From: Gnetum montanum
Taxonomy: Eukaryota; Streptophyta; Gnetopsida; Gnetales; Gnetaceae
Length of the DNA: 41,041 nucleotides
NCBI GenBank assembly: GCA_015680685.1
Contig: MNCI01015796.1
Location: 972,486 to 1,013,526 of the forward strand
Reading direction: 5' to 3'
Part shown: in pieces, positions 11,612-22,259 of the stretch
How positions within the stretch are numbered: position 1 is the first letter of the stretch
Layout of the letters: each line of letters opens with the position of its first letter
The notes under the pieces: model-generated
Told to the model about the DNA's origin: nothing
Database searches by the model: none
The model's input: only the letters and a program-made list of their open reading frames with translations
Translations under genes and position numbers: made by a program

Positions 11612-11669
11612 NNNNNNNNNNNNNNNNNNNNNNNNNNNNNNNNNNNNNNNNNNNNNNNNNNNNNNNNNN
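11612..11669. other. Assembly gap (58 N)
   Basis: A run of N sits between a G-rich tract (GGGGGAGGGGGG) and a GATATC palindrome. Both are features that often break sequencing or assembly. The true length is unknown. Confidence 0.95.
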
Positions 11670-11703
11670 CACGATATCGCGTACGTCTCGTACACGATAT
11701 CAC
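11670..11703. repeat. Internal copy of the family-C GATATCGCG palindrome
   Basis: ACGATATCGCGTACG followed by GTACACGATATCACG repeats the unit found in the U3 of the family-C LTRs, but here inside C1, about 540 bp upstream (minus strand) of the ORF2 ATG. The gap next to it may hide more copies or an LTR fragment. Confidence 0.65.
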
Positions 11704-13036
11704 GACCTATTAATGTTTAGGCCCGAGGGAAAACACTGAATTTTAAATGTTTTTCTTGGAATGAAAATTTGAAATTAGGACATGTGACATATGTTGAGGG
11801 GGTTCTAAGGTAATTAGATGGTTTTGAAGGCATGAATAAGTATGATTTGTGGGTTTTTATCAATAAGGACCTTGGGTGGTAGAGAAAAAGGCTATGTAAT
11901 GGTACATAGGAACGTTGGAATTCGAAGGGGTAATAATAATAGGGAAAGAATGTTATGAAGAAATAAGCTGAGGGTAAGAGATGGTATGTGTGAGCTATGT
12001 CATAAGTAAAGATTACAAAAGATTACACAAGTGGGTCCTCCCCAAAGCAAGTTTCAACCTATAATGCCCTTGTGTAACCACACTTAATGTGTCAATGGGC
12101 ACTAGAAGGGTTAAATGTAATTTGCACTGATTCCACAAAACACACACATGTAAATGTCACCAGAATGAGGTAAGAATTCTATGTTACATGTGAAACAAAC
12201 CACAATTACATGAATAGTGAGATGAGACGAACTATAGAAAGGGATTGTAGAGATTGGGACATGAGGTAACTGACCCAAGGCACAGTGAATCCTGCGTGAA
12301 AAGCATGATTAACGTGTCATTAACCCATCATTCCAAGATCAGGACCAAGTCCATTCCTCTAATTAGTGACATCACATTGTTTCATCCCATGATGAGCAAC
12401 TATGAGAGTACCATAACAACAAGGCGTACGATCACTTGACGTTTTATTCAAGGGAGGAGTTATTTTTGTTTCGTGGCACTTTTTTTTTTGACTACTGAAT
12501 CCAGGGAAGTTGCCAACCTTCAAGCATGGGTGCATCTCTTTCCAGTGGGACGCCCTAGAACAACATTGGATTTTTGAGTGCCCTTTTGATTACTCTTACT
12601 CCCATTTTTCATTAGATCTACAAGGATCTTAGTACAACCACGTTGCATGATAACTCCCACACCCTCAAGTCCCCTTGATGTCACACCCTAATCATTCCCT
12701 CTTGGTCCATCCTTCTTCATTCTAGGTACAATGAACAAAAAATTAATTTTAGGTTTTAAGAATGTCAAGGATATCACTGTACCCTCGAATAGACCCTCNA
12801 TCATATTTACCCCATTGGGGTTCACACACCTAATTATAGTAAGCATAGTGGGGCAATTTGTAAGATGTGGTTATTGGGTAAGGAGTTGACCCACTATGAT
12901 GTTTTTGACCGAAAGATGGTATGCAAGGATCGGGTTGTCGCTCTCCATTCATGATTGTTGGATTGTTAATTGGTGGTCCTGATGAAGTAACATGAGGTGT
13001 TGGGTTTGAAGATAAGGGTGCACCATAGTGTTGGGA

Positions 13037-14668
13037 TTATGCTGAGTTGCAGGATGCAGTGGCCTTGGAATTGTGTTGTCCCTTCTTACGGTCATGTTTA
13101 AAGAAGAGACGCTTTGGATGTTGAGGAGGCCTCTCACTATTGTTGGTAGTAGTAGCACAAGTAATTTTTGGAGGTTGTTGTTGTGGTGCAGACACTTTAG
13201 GAACAATTGGTGGTGATGTAGAAGGAGGGAAAGGATGAGAATGTTGAAATTGAGGAGAAGTGTAAGGTACACAAGGTGGTGATTGTGGGGAAGGCATGGG
13301 ATGATAGTATTGAGGAGAATGATAATACGGCGAGATAGAGTATGTTGGCCCAGTTGGAGAAATAGGGTATTGGACTAGATAGGCATTTGGATTCGGATGA
13401 TATGAAGGGTATCTCCAGTTTAGGGATGGCTTCCCCCACGACTGGGATTGTTTCCACTGTGATCAAACATAGTATCTTTGTACGAACTCAGGATGTAATG
13501 TGCTTCCCCAATGCTCATATAAATGTAACAAGATTGGGCATTGGCCCTTGGGGTGATCGTACAAGAAAATGTTGCATTCATACGTGTGATTGGTAGTTGA
13601 GCTCTTATTTTCCTTATCCCTTCTTTCTGATTGTCTACTAATACTTTGTCCTACTTCTCAGGTTGTCAAAAATCTATCTCCAATAATATCAATAAATTCT
13701 CCACACTTTTTATGTGTTCATTCCAACATCTTATTGATCTTTGCCTCGACTTCATCCAATGATTGTTGTACTGGCAAAGATGGTTCTTTCTCCTTGTGAT
13801 AGGTTGATTTCTCCTTTTTCTAATTATGGACCTTTGTTAGGTTGAGATTTTGGTACTGTTGATGTTTTTCAACACTCTCCCATCTAGCCATTTCTCCTTC
13901 TTATTTTGCTACCTGCTTAATAAGCTCTTGGACTTGATGGGTTCATATTTCGTATAGTTGACCTTGGGCATACATCCCAAGGGTCTCTCTTGTTGCATCA
14001 TGAAGCCCATCAATGATATGGTACATTAGCGTTTCCTCGAAAAACCCATGGCCTGGACAGTTGTTTAATAGTGTGTAATATCTTTCTAAGGCCATGTCCA
14101 ATGGTTCATGTTTTGCTTGTTTCCACCCTTGGATTTGTTTCCTTAAGGCTGAAAATCTTGCGTAGGTTTGATATCTTTCATTAAAGGGTTCTACCATTGT
14201 TGGCCAATGTTGTATTGAATTTGGTTTTAATGATCTATACCATACTTTTGCTTGGCCAACGAGTGTCATAGGAAAGAGCTTAAGTTTTTGCCAACCATTA
14301 TCAATGTTGTTCCATGTTCAAGCATCATAGAAGACTTGTAAATGTTGATGCGGATCTAAGTCATAGCCTCCTAAAAAATTAGCGAAGTTTTTTAAATTGA
14401 GCCTGGGTAGACGGCTCTCTTTACGATGCCTACGGTAGATTCGAACAACCTCTTGTATTTGCGTTAGGCTAGTAGTGGCCAGTGGGGATTCATCGTCATT
14501 GGGTAAGTTATGCTTTCATGCATTGGGATGATGTTGCTTTCGTTCATGTTTATAAGAAACCCCCACTTCAAGTTGTGTACTCCAATCTTTGTTGTCATAT
14601 AGTTCATTGGTTCTCCAATGAACTTCCTCACTAGGTGTGGCATTATTGTAATCTTGTAGGAGAGGCAT
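13037..14668 (-). pseudogene. gag: Ty3/gypsy (Athila/Tat-type) Gag of C1
   Basis: Gag forms the particle and binds element RNA. The ATG at 14668 is the first after the PBS (about 125 nt of leader). Residues about 85-250 are the retrotransposon Gag domain: NFANFLGGYDLDPHQHL, WQKLKLFPMTLVGQAKVWYR, RKQIQGWKQ and CPGHGF. All have close counterparts in C2 Gag. A charged region follows, then a short Cys-His motif at 13538-13576 (CNIFLYDHPKGQC, CX2[C>F]X3HX4C). A P/Q-rich tail reached by a frameshift (PSPQSPPCVPYTSP) closes the frame at about 13037. At least seven in-frame stops are present. No protease follows. Confidence 0.8.
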
Positions 14669-14791
14669 GGTTGTGAAATTGTGTGTGAATTTGTATGTGA
14701 ATTTTTATAATTATTTCTTCCTAAAAGATATATCGTTAATTCCTTTACAACGACCTTGTATGATATAACTAATCTAGATAATTAGCACCAT

Positions 14792-14808
14792 CCCTGGCAA
14801 CGGTGTCA
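14792..14808 (-). other. Primer binding site of C1 (tRNA-Asp type)
   Basis: The minus strand reads TGACACCGTTGCCAGGG, one base inside the 5' LTR. It matches the complement of the plant tRNA-Asp 3' end at 14 of 17 positions. All three differences are transitions. This PBS is typical of Athila/Tat gypsy elements. Confidence 0.8.
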
Positions 14809-14809
14809 A

Positions 14810-15652
14810 TGATGAGTGGCGAGGTACCCCTACACTCAACCATACAAATACGAGCGTTACATGCGTGATTCGATTGAACTCCGCAAACGAACTAGTTGTG
14901 GCATCTAGATAGTTAGCCTTAGGTCGTAGTTCTCTGTCTTCCCACCTAGACTAGTATTAGCTTTGTCATGTATGGTTTACTCCAAGGTGAGGTGTATGAT
15001 GGGTTTCTAATCTAATGCTACTCCTGAAGGCAATGAAAAGTAATATTAATTAAGCTAGGAGAGAAGGGTGAGAGAATATAAACTAGCCTAAGTGCGATGA
15101 GCATCCATTCCTTGATTATCTGTACACACCTTGGACTTCATGCACGACTACTACTGGGATTACCAAGCGTAGATCCTAGGTATGCTACTGGGTTACCAAG
15201 TAGTCACACTTAAATGCTCGTAATCAAGTCGTACTCATTCCGCATTTAACAGGAGTTTAAGGGTGAGAAGATATTAACTAGGAAAGTAGTAAATAACAAT
15301 TAATTAAATGATTAAGCTAAGTGAATGCTGCAATGATGAAATAATCTCGATCTTTATTTCTGGTCATGTGCATGTCCAAGTACATCACACTCGAATAAAG
15401 GATGTCGTACAATTACAATCAACACACTGCGGGCATACATTGAGAGGAAAAGGGTTGAGAGGGAAAATGAAAACTAAAATAAAAACTAACTCTAAAATGA
15501 CACCCCTAATGGCTAACTAATCTGTCTACCTCTTATTTATAGATGAGGAGATAGGCTGCGATATCATGTATGCGATATCGCGGTTGGGCTACGATATCGC
15601 GTACACGATATCACATCCGCGATATCGCGGTCGCCCAAATGATGACTCATAA
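14810..15652 (-). mobile_element. 5' LTR of C1
   Basis: It runs from TGATGAG (14810) to CTCATAA (15652, expected CTCATCA), about 843 bp. The minus strand has U3 with GCGATATCGC units, a TATA box, and a long R/U5 with GCTCGTAATCAAGTCGTACT. The last two bases have mutated. Confidence 0.85.
15534..15632 (-). promoter_or_regulatory. C1 U3 promoter: TATAAATA with upstream GATATCGCG palindromes
   Basis: TATTTATA on the plus strand (15534-15541) is TATAAATA on the minus strand. Upstream (15556-15632) lie four to five copies of the GCGATATCGC unit, partly decayed to ATATCATG- or ACGATATCAC-like forms. Transcription would start about 30 nt downstream, near 15505. C2 (34229-34236) and C3 (40597-40604) have the same layout. 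Confidence 0.65.
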
Positions 15653-15657
15653 AAAAT
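15653..15657. repeat. Target site duplication of C1, right copy
   Basis: AAAAT against ACAAT on the left, followed by GAATAGTA. This rejoins the host LTR exactly as in the empty paralogous site at 20569-20580. Confidence 0.75.
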
Positions 15658-16211
15658 GAATAGTATTTGCATCTTTTCCAAAAATTTCACTTAGTTTTAT
15701 ATCCTTTGAGTTTCCAAAAACTCATTGGAATTCATGCAATGGCTATTAAATGGCTAGTTTAGATGTCCACTTCAAAGATGATATGTCTATCTACAACCAA
15801 TCATAATGCAGGAGATACATATACCTAAAAGTGGTGATGTCTATAGTGAGATGTCTACCAGGAGACATCTACTCTCTAAGATATACATCTACTATTTTTG
15901 TGAGATGTCTACTCTACTTACACACTTTAAAATCTAGAGCATTCCTTTGTCATTTTGGCATCTTGGCAATCCTTAAAACATCTTCATTTGGCTTATAGAC
16001 TCTATTTCCATCCATGCCCTCATCTTGTCCACTTAGTCTTCATTTCAACATCTCAACATGAATCCCATTCTAATTCAACTCTTGTTTTGAGGTCTTAAAT
16101 TTTCATTTGAAGTCCTTACTCATTATGGTCTTGCAAGACTACAATCCAACACACACACACATTCTACATTCTTTATTTTTTCTAAAGTCTTGACATACCA
16201 AAAGATCAACA
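15658..16211 (-). mobile_element. A2 3' LTR, U3 piece (right of C1)
   Basis: This is collinear with 20574-21133, including GAATAGTA, the AGATGTCTA/AGACATCTA repeats (about 15765-15910) and CATTTTGACATACC. The LTR start on the minus strand is TGTTGATC at 16211-16204, next to a polypurine tract. Confidence 0.75.
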
Positions 16212-16225
16212 TTCTACCCCTTTTT
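16212..16225 (-). other. Polypurine tract of A2
   Basis: The minus strand reads AAAAAGGGGTAGAA followed by TGTTGATC. The same order is seen in A3 and A4. Confidence 0.7.
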
Positions 16226-18181
16226 AGTTATGCCCAAAACTTAAGAAAATTGGTTTGAACAATTCAAAGAAAAATAGCACACAACATTATGCGTAAGTTA
16301 AATATCACAAATGTGAATATAGATATAGTAAAATATAATTTTTCAACAGAACATAAGAGCTTGCATGAACAATCACAAGATCACAAAACTCTTCCCCTTT
16401 TTTGAATAGCACCTAAAAGGTAGGAAAAAATGATAAGGACCAACTCATGGATTTGAAGTGCCACTAGATCATTAAGAGCCACCATTTATCTATACACAAA
16501 TAAGGAGGCACAACAAATCCAAGATTTTTAGTTGACATCCGAAGGTAGGATGGAACATTTTGAGCATTGAAGATCATGTAACTTGTCTTAGAGCCAAGAA
16601 AACCATTAATAACAAAATATATCATGATTCTAGTTGAACATCCAATATATTTCTCCTTCTAAAGAGCTTAGATTAATCGAAGCTAAATAGCATTCCATGT
16701 AGATTAAGAACTAAGTATATATATAAAGACTATTAAAGATGAACATCAAGAAACAAAATATAGTATTTATCTATGTAAAAGCTCATTAGACCTTTTTCAT
16801 CACATTCTCCATATTCAGAAGATAAGACATAGCAATTTCATAACAAGAATAGTAAATAGATGCACAACCAACTTCTAAGAAATTGATCAAATTTCATAAG
16901 AGAGGTTAAAATAACACAATTTGTCATGTTAAATAAAAAAATTAAAAAAGAGAAATCCTCATCAAAATATTCATAAAAAAATTTAAAATAGCCATATGTA
17001 TCTCAAAGTAGTTTATAATATCTTATCAATTAATTTCAAAGATTACCTTAGATGCCTTGTAAGAAGACAACATGCATACCTTTTCTTACTCTAATATATG
17101 TTGAAAGTGCTTGAGATCCCTTAGGTGAGTACTTTACAACTCTTATTTGTAAAAATAATCTTCAAAACACATAAGGATACTCAAATTGATACATAATCAG
17201 CATGCAAGAAGTTAGACATGTAACGTAGTGCTCAAAAAGAAAATTGATATACTCATGTAAAGTTCAAGAACTTGCTCCAATGAAGACCAGTTTAGGTAGA
17301 TATTCTAAATACTTAGTCAAGAATTATTTACTCTTTTTCCTTTGTAAATTTACCAGATTTATATATGAATATTTTCTTCATTACTTATTTTTTGGTAAGT
17401 GTTCTAGTGATTGGAAGCTTGCAACTTCAATGTCATGTCCTAGAGAGAATCTCCAAATAATCGCCCTACACTAATGCTCCCCTTGCATTTATTTTTGATC
17501 TTCTTGACTAATCTATTGAAGATGAAGTGATAATATTCCATCAAAAATTTTAGGATATTTAATCAATTTGTTAGCAAGAGTTTCTTTTGAGAAGGTTAGC
17601 AAGCAAAGGATCATAGAAGAACTAGCAATATATAACTTTTGTAAGTCATCCATTGGTGATCGTACATTCGTGAGTCACTTACCTTTGTAGAGATAAACTT
17701 TTGAATTTAATCAATAAATCTATAAAGCCACATTAAGATCAAGCATGAAGACTTTTTAAGGTCTCCCATTAGTAGTATCTCTACTAGATGATAAGAACCA
17801 TAAGATATTAGCAAAGACAAAGATTTCCTATTTAATGAAAGCCTTCTTAAAAATAATTACATATCCATAAAGGATATAGAAATAGATTTATCAATACTTA
17901 AAAAAAATGATTTTGATAGAAAAAAACATGATAATTGTATAAAACATAGATATCAAAAATGTCTCAAGATGATGTATGCTTACCAAACCTTTACTTGATA
18001 CACTTTTCATCAACATATGTTGCATCTTAGCATCTTGGAAGATCAAGTGATATTTTCTCCAAAGTATCCAAAGAGTTTCATGTCTACTAATATTTTTAAA
18101 TAAAACCAATCTACACTAAGTCTTACAAGAAAGGAAATAAAGAATTACCATTACTTACCTTGCTTTCTAATATAAATGTGA
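16226..18181 (-). other. A2 non-coding interior between gag and 3' LTR
   Basis: This is about 2 kb with no pol motif in either strand. Only short frames occur (17244-17474 plus, 17891-18109 minus), without recognisable domains. It shares blocks with the matching region of A3, which shows it belongs to the element. A splice-donor-like GTAAGTAA on the minus strand at 18158-18151 lies just after the gag stop. A second purine-rich tract (AAAAAAGGGGAAGAG) is at about 16385-16400. Confidence 0.55.
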
Positions 18182-19950
18182 TTAATGGAGTTTGAGATGA
18201 AGTCCTCCATCATAGAGTACCTGCTTACCATGCAACTTACCTTTTCTTTTATCAACACTTTTATCATGTGAGATTTCATCTTTATCATGTTCATATTGTT
18301 CAAGATGGGAAGACTCATAATTTCTGATAGTTATTGGTCTTAATCACTTTATTTTCTTAGAGGTTATTCCACCTTCTTGTTCATTTGTTCTCCAAGATTT
18401 TGTACCCTACAAGATACACTTACTAGAATCCTCTTGACATGACCAAGTAGTCACATTATTTTATTCTATATATGGATAATAATAACCTTATTCATATCCA
18501 CATTTTTTATAGTCAAAATATAAGGTATCTCTAATTTGAATGGGTTTATCAAACCTAATCTTGTTTCTTCCTTTAGATGAAACTAAACTTGTACAAGCAT
18601 TCTTTTGAGATGTTTCCTCCAGATTTTTATTTTTGTGCTAATTTTGAGACTTCTCCTCATTTTTACTAGTCCTTTCCTCCTATGTATCCCTATAATATTG
18701 CTCATCCAAATGGGTTAGTAATTGAACCTTAGCTTTTACATCTAAGAGTTTCCTTTTTAATTTAGAGCATAAAGTATAAAGTTCATATATTTTTTTATGC
18801 ATATTTTTCTTTTCCTTTTTAAGTAGATAATGTAGACTAATGATCTTCTCACATAATTCACTATACCTTTCATCATTTTTACCTTTAGATTCATCAAAGA
18901 CTTCTATAGAATTTTCATTTTTAAGGTCCATGCATATGAGATGTGAGTCCTTTGTAGCATCATCCACCTCTTCCTCATTTTGTTCTTCATTGTCCTAGCT
19001 GGTGTAGAAGGTTGTCTTTTTTAAGTTAGCTTTATTTTTATATTTTTTTTGAAACTTGCCATTAGCAGAACATTTGAAGGCCACATGGTGTCTTCCATCA
19101 TAAACCCACTTTTTTTTAGAAAATGCATCAAAATTTGAATTTGTAAAATTCTTACCTTGATATTTACCCTTAGTACTAGATTGATTATGGCCTGGTTGAT
19201 TGAAGCTTCTTATTTTCCTTATAAGAATTCTTTGAACTCTCCTTGATAGAAGAGCTAGTTCATATTCACTATTTATTTCTTCTTCAACCAACTCCTTCTC
19301 CTTTGATGCTGATTGAAGGACGATAGGCTTTTATTTTATTTCTCCTTTACTTATGACATTCATCTCATAACCAATAAGAGCACTTTGAAGCTCTTCAAAT
19401 TTTAGCACCAAGAAATCTCTAATTTCTTCCATGACTATAAATTTTGATCTGAACTTAGGCTACAAAGTTCTAATCATTTTTATGATCACATCACTCTCTA
19501 GCAAGTTCTTGCTCATCACTCTACTTGCTACAACAAAATTTTTTTTCCTAGAAAAGTAGTCCTTATTCTTTTCTCCTTATTTTATTTTAAGCTTTTCATA
19601 TTCTCTTTGCAACACTACAAGTTTTGATTACTTAACAATAGTCATACCCTCAAAAATTGCCTATAAATTTTTTCATATTTCCTTTATGGTTTTAGAACTA
19701 ACTATTCTATTAAATTGAGATTTATTCAATGCAAAATAAAGATAATTTTTAGCTTTTGAGTCAAACATGAACTTATCATTTTCTTCTAAATTCCATTTGC
19801 TTCATGGCTTAAGTGCTGACAGTAGGTAGCCTGAAGAATTGAATCCCACACTTCAAATTCCATGGATTCAAAGAATCTTTGCATTCTTTCCTTCCAATAT
19901 GCAAAGTCAAATCCATCAAACATTAGTGGCTTAGTTTGAGATGTCCCCAT
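18182..19950 (-). pseudogene. gag: Ty1/copia-like Gag of A2
   Basis: The ATG at 19950 is the first after the PBS, and the product begins MGTSQTKPLMFDGFDFAYWK. This is the usual start of plant copia Gag (DUF4219/UBN2 type). Further on come MEEIRDFLVLKFEELQSAL and a basic linker (RIRKIRSFNQPGHN-like). The zinc knuckle has lost its first two cysteines (WVYDGRHHVAFKC at about 19100). Next is an acidic segment, a coiled-coil stretch (ELCEKIISLHYLLKKEKKN) and a degenerate second Cys block (YKKCGYE). It ends HLKLH-TAA at 18184-18182, aligned with HLKLA-TAG in A3. Several stops and shifts interrupt it. No pol frame continues from it. Confidence 0.75.
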
Positions 19951-19991
19951 AATAATTTACTCTTGAAATGTGAAGCATGAATTGGAGATCA

Positions 19992-20007
19992 CCAGGCTTC
20001 AATACCA
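19992..20007 (-). other. Primer binding site of A2 (initiator tRNA-Met type)
   Basis: The minus strand reads TGGTATTGAAGCCTGG, two bases after the LTR end. It resembles the common copia PBS TGGTATCAGAGCC with a few substitutions. It supports copia affiliation and marks the 5' end of A2. Confidence 0.65.
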
Positions 20008-20009
20008 CT

Positions 20010-21133
20010 TGTAAATTAAGAACTTAGAAGGGGGGTTGAATAATTTTTCCAATTAAAATTGCTGCAGCCACCAAAATCAAACACAATTTTTTACATGGTT
20101 CCTCAACTTGGATACATCCACACTCAAAGGATATAATCCTTGTGCACCTATAGATTTTGTTACTTAAAAAATGTGGTTTGAAAGGCACCACCACCTTTAT
20201 AAGATTTGAGCTCCACTCCAAAGTGTTTAATCACTATAAAACCACTAAATCTCACAAGGTCCCAACAAGCCCAAAATGTAATTTAAAGGATCCCAAAACC
20301 TTTATAAATGTGAGCTCCACACCTAAGTATTTTGTCCTTGTAAAACCACTTAACCTCACAAGGTCCCGATAAGCTCAACAATGATGCCTTTAAGTAAGAA
20401 GCACATCAACCCTGTAGGGCTACAAAGAAACAAGGAAAGAGATCAAGGAGAAAGTGTAACTTGATTTATAGAGTCCTTGAAATGTGACTCAATACAACCA
20501 ATACATACAAAAGAAAATATAATGAAGGACAAACATAAAATATCTTTGAGTAGACTTGGATAGATTTTACAATGAATAGTACTTAAACCTTTCCCAAGAA
20601 TTTCACTTATTCTTATACCCTTTAAGTTTCCAAAAAGTCCTTAGAATTCATGCAATGGCTACTAAATGGTTAGTTTAAATGTCTACTTCAACTATGAGAT
20701 GTGTATTTGCAACTAGCCACAAAGTAGAAGAGACATCTACCTAAAAGTGAAGATGTCTATAGTGAGATCTCTACCATGAGATATCTACTCTCCAAGATAG
20801 ACTTGTACTATTTGTGTGAGATGACTACTCTACTTGCACGCTTTAAAATCTAGAGGATTACTTTGTCATTTTGACATCTTAGTAGTCCTTGAAACATCTT
20901 CATTTGTCTTGTAGACTTTGTTTTCATTGATGCTCACATCTTATCCACTTCATCTTGGTTTCAACATCTTAACATGAATCTCATTCTAATTCAACTCTTG
21001 TTCTGAAGTCTTGGATCTTCATTTGAAGTCCTTGCTCATTATGGTTTTGCAAGACTACAATCGCACATACACATACATTCTACATTCTCAATTTTCTCTA
21101 AGGTTTTGACATACCAAAAGGTTTATAATGACA
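20010..21133 (-). mobile_element. 5' LTR of A2
   Basis: The LTR ends AATTTACA on the minus strand (20010) next to the PBS, and its other end lies at about 21115-21133 by the TTTTGGTATGTC block. U3 contains AGATGTCT/AGACATCT repeats at about 20690-20830. It keeps the uninterrupted ACAAT site (20569-20573) into which C1 jumped in the sister LTR. The outer boundary with B2 (TGACA at about 21131) is uncertain. Confidence 0.75.
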
Positions 21134-21884
21134 AGAAAATTCAATTGCTAGAAAATTGAAAATCCTAGTGCAATAGCTTTAACCTCCAATCCCCAAGGCC
21201 TTTCAAAAATGGAATCTAAAGTCCGTTGGATAGCTTGGTAGATCACCCATGGACTTACAAAATGGAAAATGGAAAATGTAAAAATAAGAATGTAGATCTA
21301 AAAACTATAAGCAACTAAAAATTACACACAAAAATAAAATCTTAAAACTTTATTATTAAAAAATAAAGAATGAGTTCAAGAGATGTGTATAAGGAGTGCC
21401 CATGGGAGAGCAAAAGGGATTCACTTTGACAAGGGTTTAGGGTTTTTTGAAGCCAATGCAACTAACTCAATGATCCAGATGTCCTGCAACTCCCAATGTT
21501 ATCAACCTCCTTTGTTGCTACTTTGGATCTACAACATTGGCTATTGCTAGGGGTTGAGAAGTGTGAGGGATTTGGCTACTAAAGTGCTCTACATTGGGAA
21601 TTGGAAATCCTAGGAGTGTAGTGTGGAGACCAATAAACTCACAAATCTAAGGGGGGTAATGGGTGTTACAGGGCCACAGAGGTTCCATGCTAAAGGGATC
21701 TAAGAAGTTGCACTTTTGCAAGTGTGCAGGAGCTCTCAGATGCTATAAAATGCCAAAATTGTGTAAATGCAAAAGGTGTGGAACTTGAAAATGGTGTTGG
21801 GGTTTAGATTTTATAGATTTTAGGCCATATAATGGACTAAAAATTGGTTGTAATTTGGCTATAAATTAGCTATAATTTGGTNAT

Positions 21885-22259
21885 AAAAATAAAACCATGT
21901 GCTGCAAGGTTTATCCATTCAAGTTCATCTTTATTACCGTACACAACTTGTGTTCAGGTTACAAAGTTGCTCGAATAAAGAGCCGTTTACTCTAGGACTC
22001 CTACTGTGGGCACATGGGAAATTAATCTAACTCTGGAGTGTTCAAACTGCCAGAGCTTCGCAACTTCTAGCCAGGATTGGAAAATGAAGGGAGTGCCGCC
22101 TCTTATTTATAGATATGGCAGCAGACTGCGATATCGCGTACGCGATATTGCAGGGGACGACGTGATATCGTGTACGAGATATCGCGGGGGATGCGATATC
22201 GCAGCGGCCGCGATATCGCGTACGCGATATCGCGGCTCAGTGCATATCGCGTCTCATCA
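21885..22259 (-). mobile_element. Truncated family-C LTR (U3/R part) inside B2
   Basis: This is nearly the same as 40385-40690 of C3: GTGCTGCAAGGTTTATCC, CGAATAAAGAGCCG, GGGAGTGCCGCCTCTTATTT, and the end GTCTCATCA. It holds the best-preserved palindrome of the window (22207-22236). The left end stops three bases from an N at 21882, and the remaining ~650 bp of LTR are missing. Confidence 0.75.
22207..22236. repeat. 30-bp perfect palindrome
   Basis: GCCGCGATATCGCGT followed by its exact reverse complement. It is the most complete copy of the U3 palindrome of family C, with more decayed GATATC units beside it (22127-22190). Confidence 0.9.

Larger units (their letters stand above)
11201..13036 (-). 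other. C1 spacer between gag and ORF2
   Basis: I see no sustained frame. It holds the N gap (11612-11669), a GATATC palindrome beside it, one ambiguous base at 12799 and a run of T at 12480-12488. Stretches of mixed composition between 11700 and 12950 match nothing else in the window. Confidence 0.5.
7379..15652 (-). mobile_element. Complete but decayed family-C LTR retrotransposon C1 (gag plus accessory ORF, no pol)
   Basis: In minus-strand order the element holds: 5' LTR (15652-14810), tRNA-Asp-type PBS (14808-14792), gag (14668-13037), a spacer with an assembly gap, an accessory ORF (11133-8341), a polypurine tract (8185-8177) and 3' LTR (8176-7379). A 5-bp target duplication flanks it. 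I find no protease, RT, RNase H or integrase motif in either strand of the interior, so it should depend on proteins of another element. C2, with the same LTR ends and a homologous gag, is the obvious candidate. The two LTRs show roughly 40 differences over the first ~590 aligned bases by hand count (about 7%), so the insertion is not recent. Confidence 0.85.

Noticed and set aside
13037-13297. P/Q/H-rich frames on the minus strand as a separate host gene
   Set aside because: Position, orientation and composition fit the Pro-rich C-terminal tail of Gag, as in C2 (37314-37535).
16226-18181. Copia pol (integrase, RT, RNase H) downstream of A2 gag
   Set aside because: I searched both strands for HHCC, DDE and YVDD-type blocks and found none. 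The aligned A3 region lacks them too.
22127-22250. Regularly repeated GATATCGCG as a CRISPR-like or satellite array
   Set aside because: There are no constant spacers, the units overlap and are self-complementary, and they sit at the same place in every family-C LTR. It is a U3 element.
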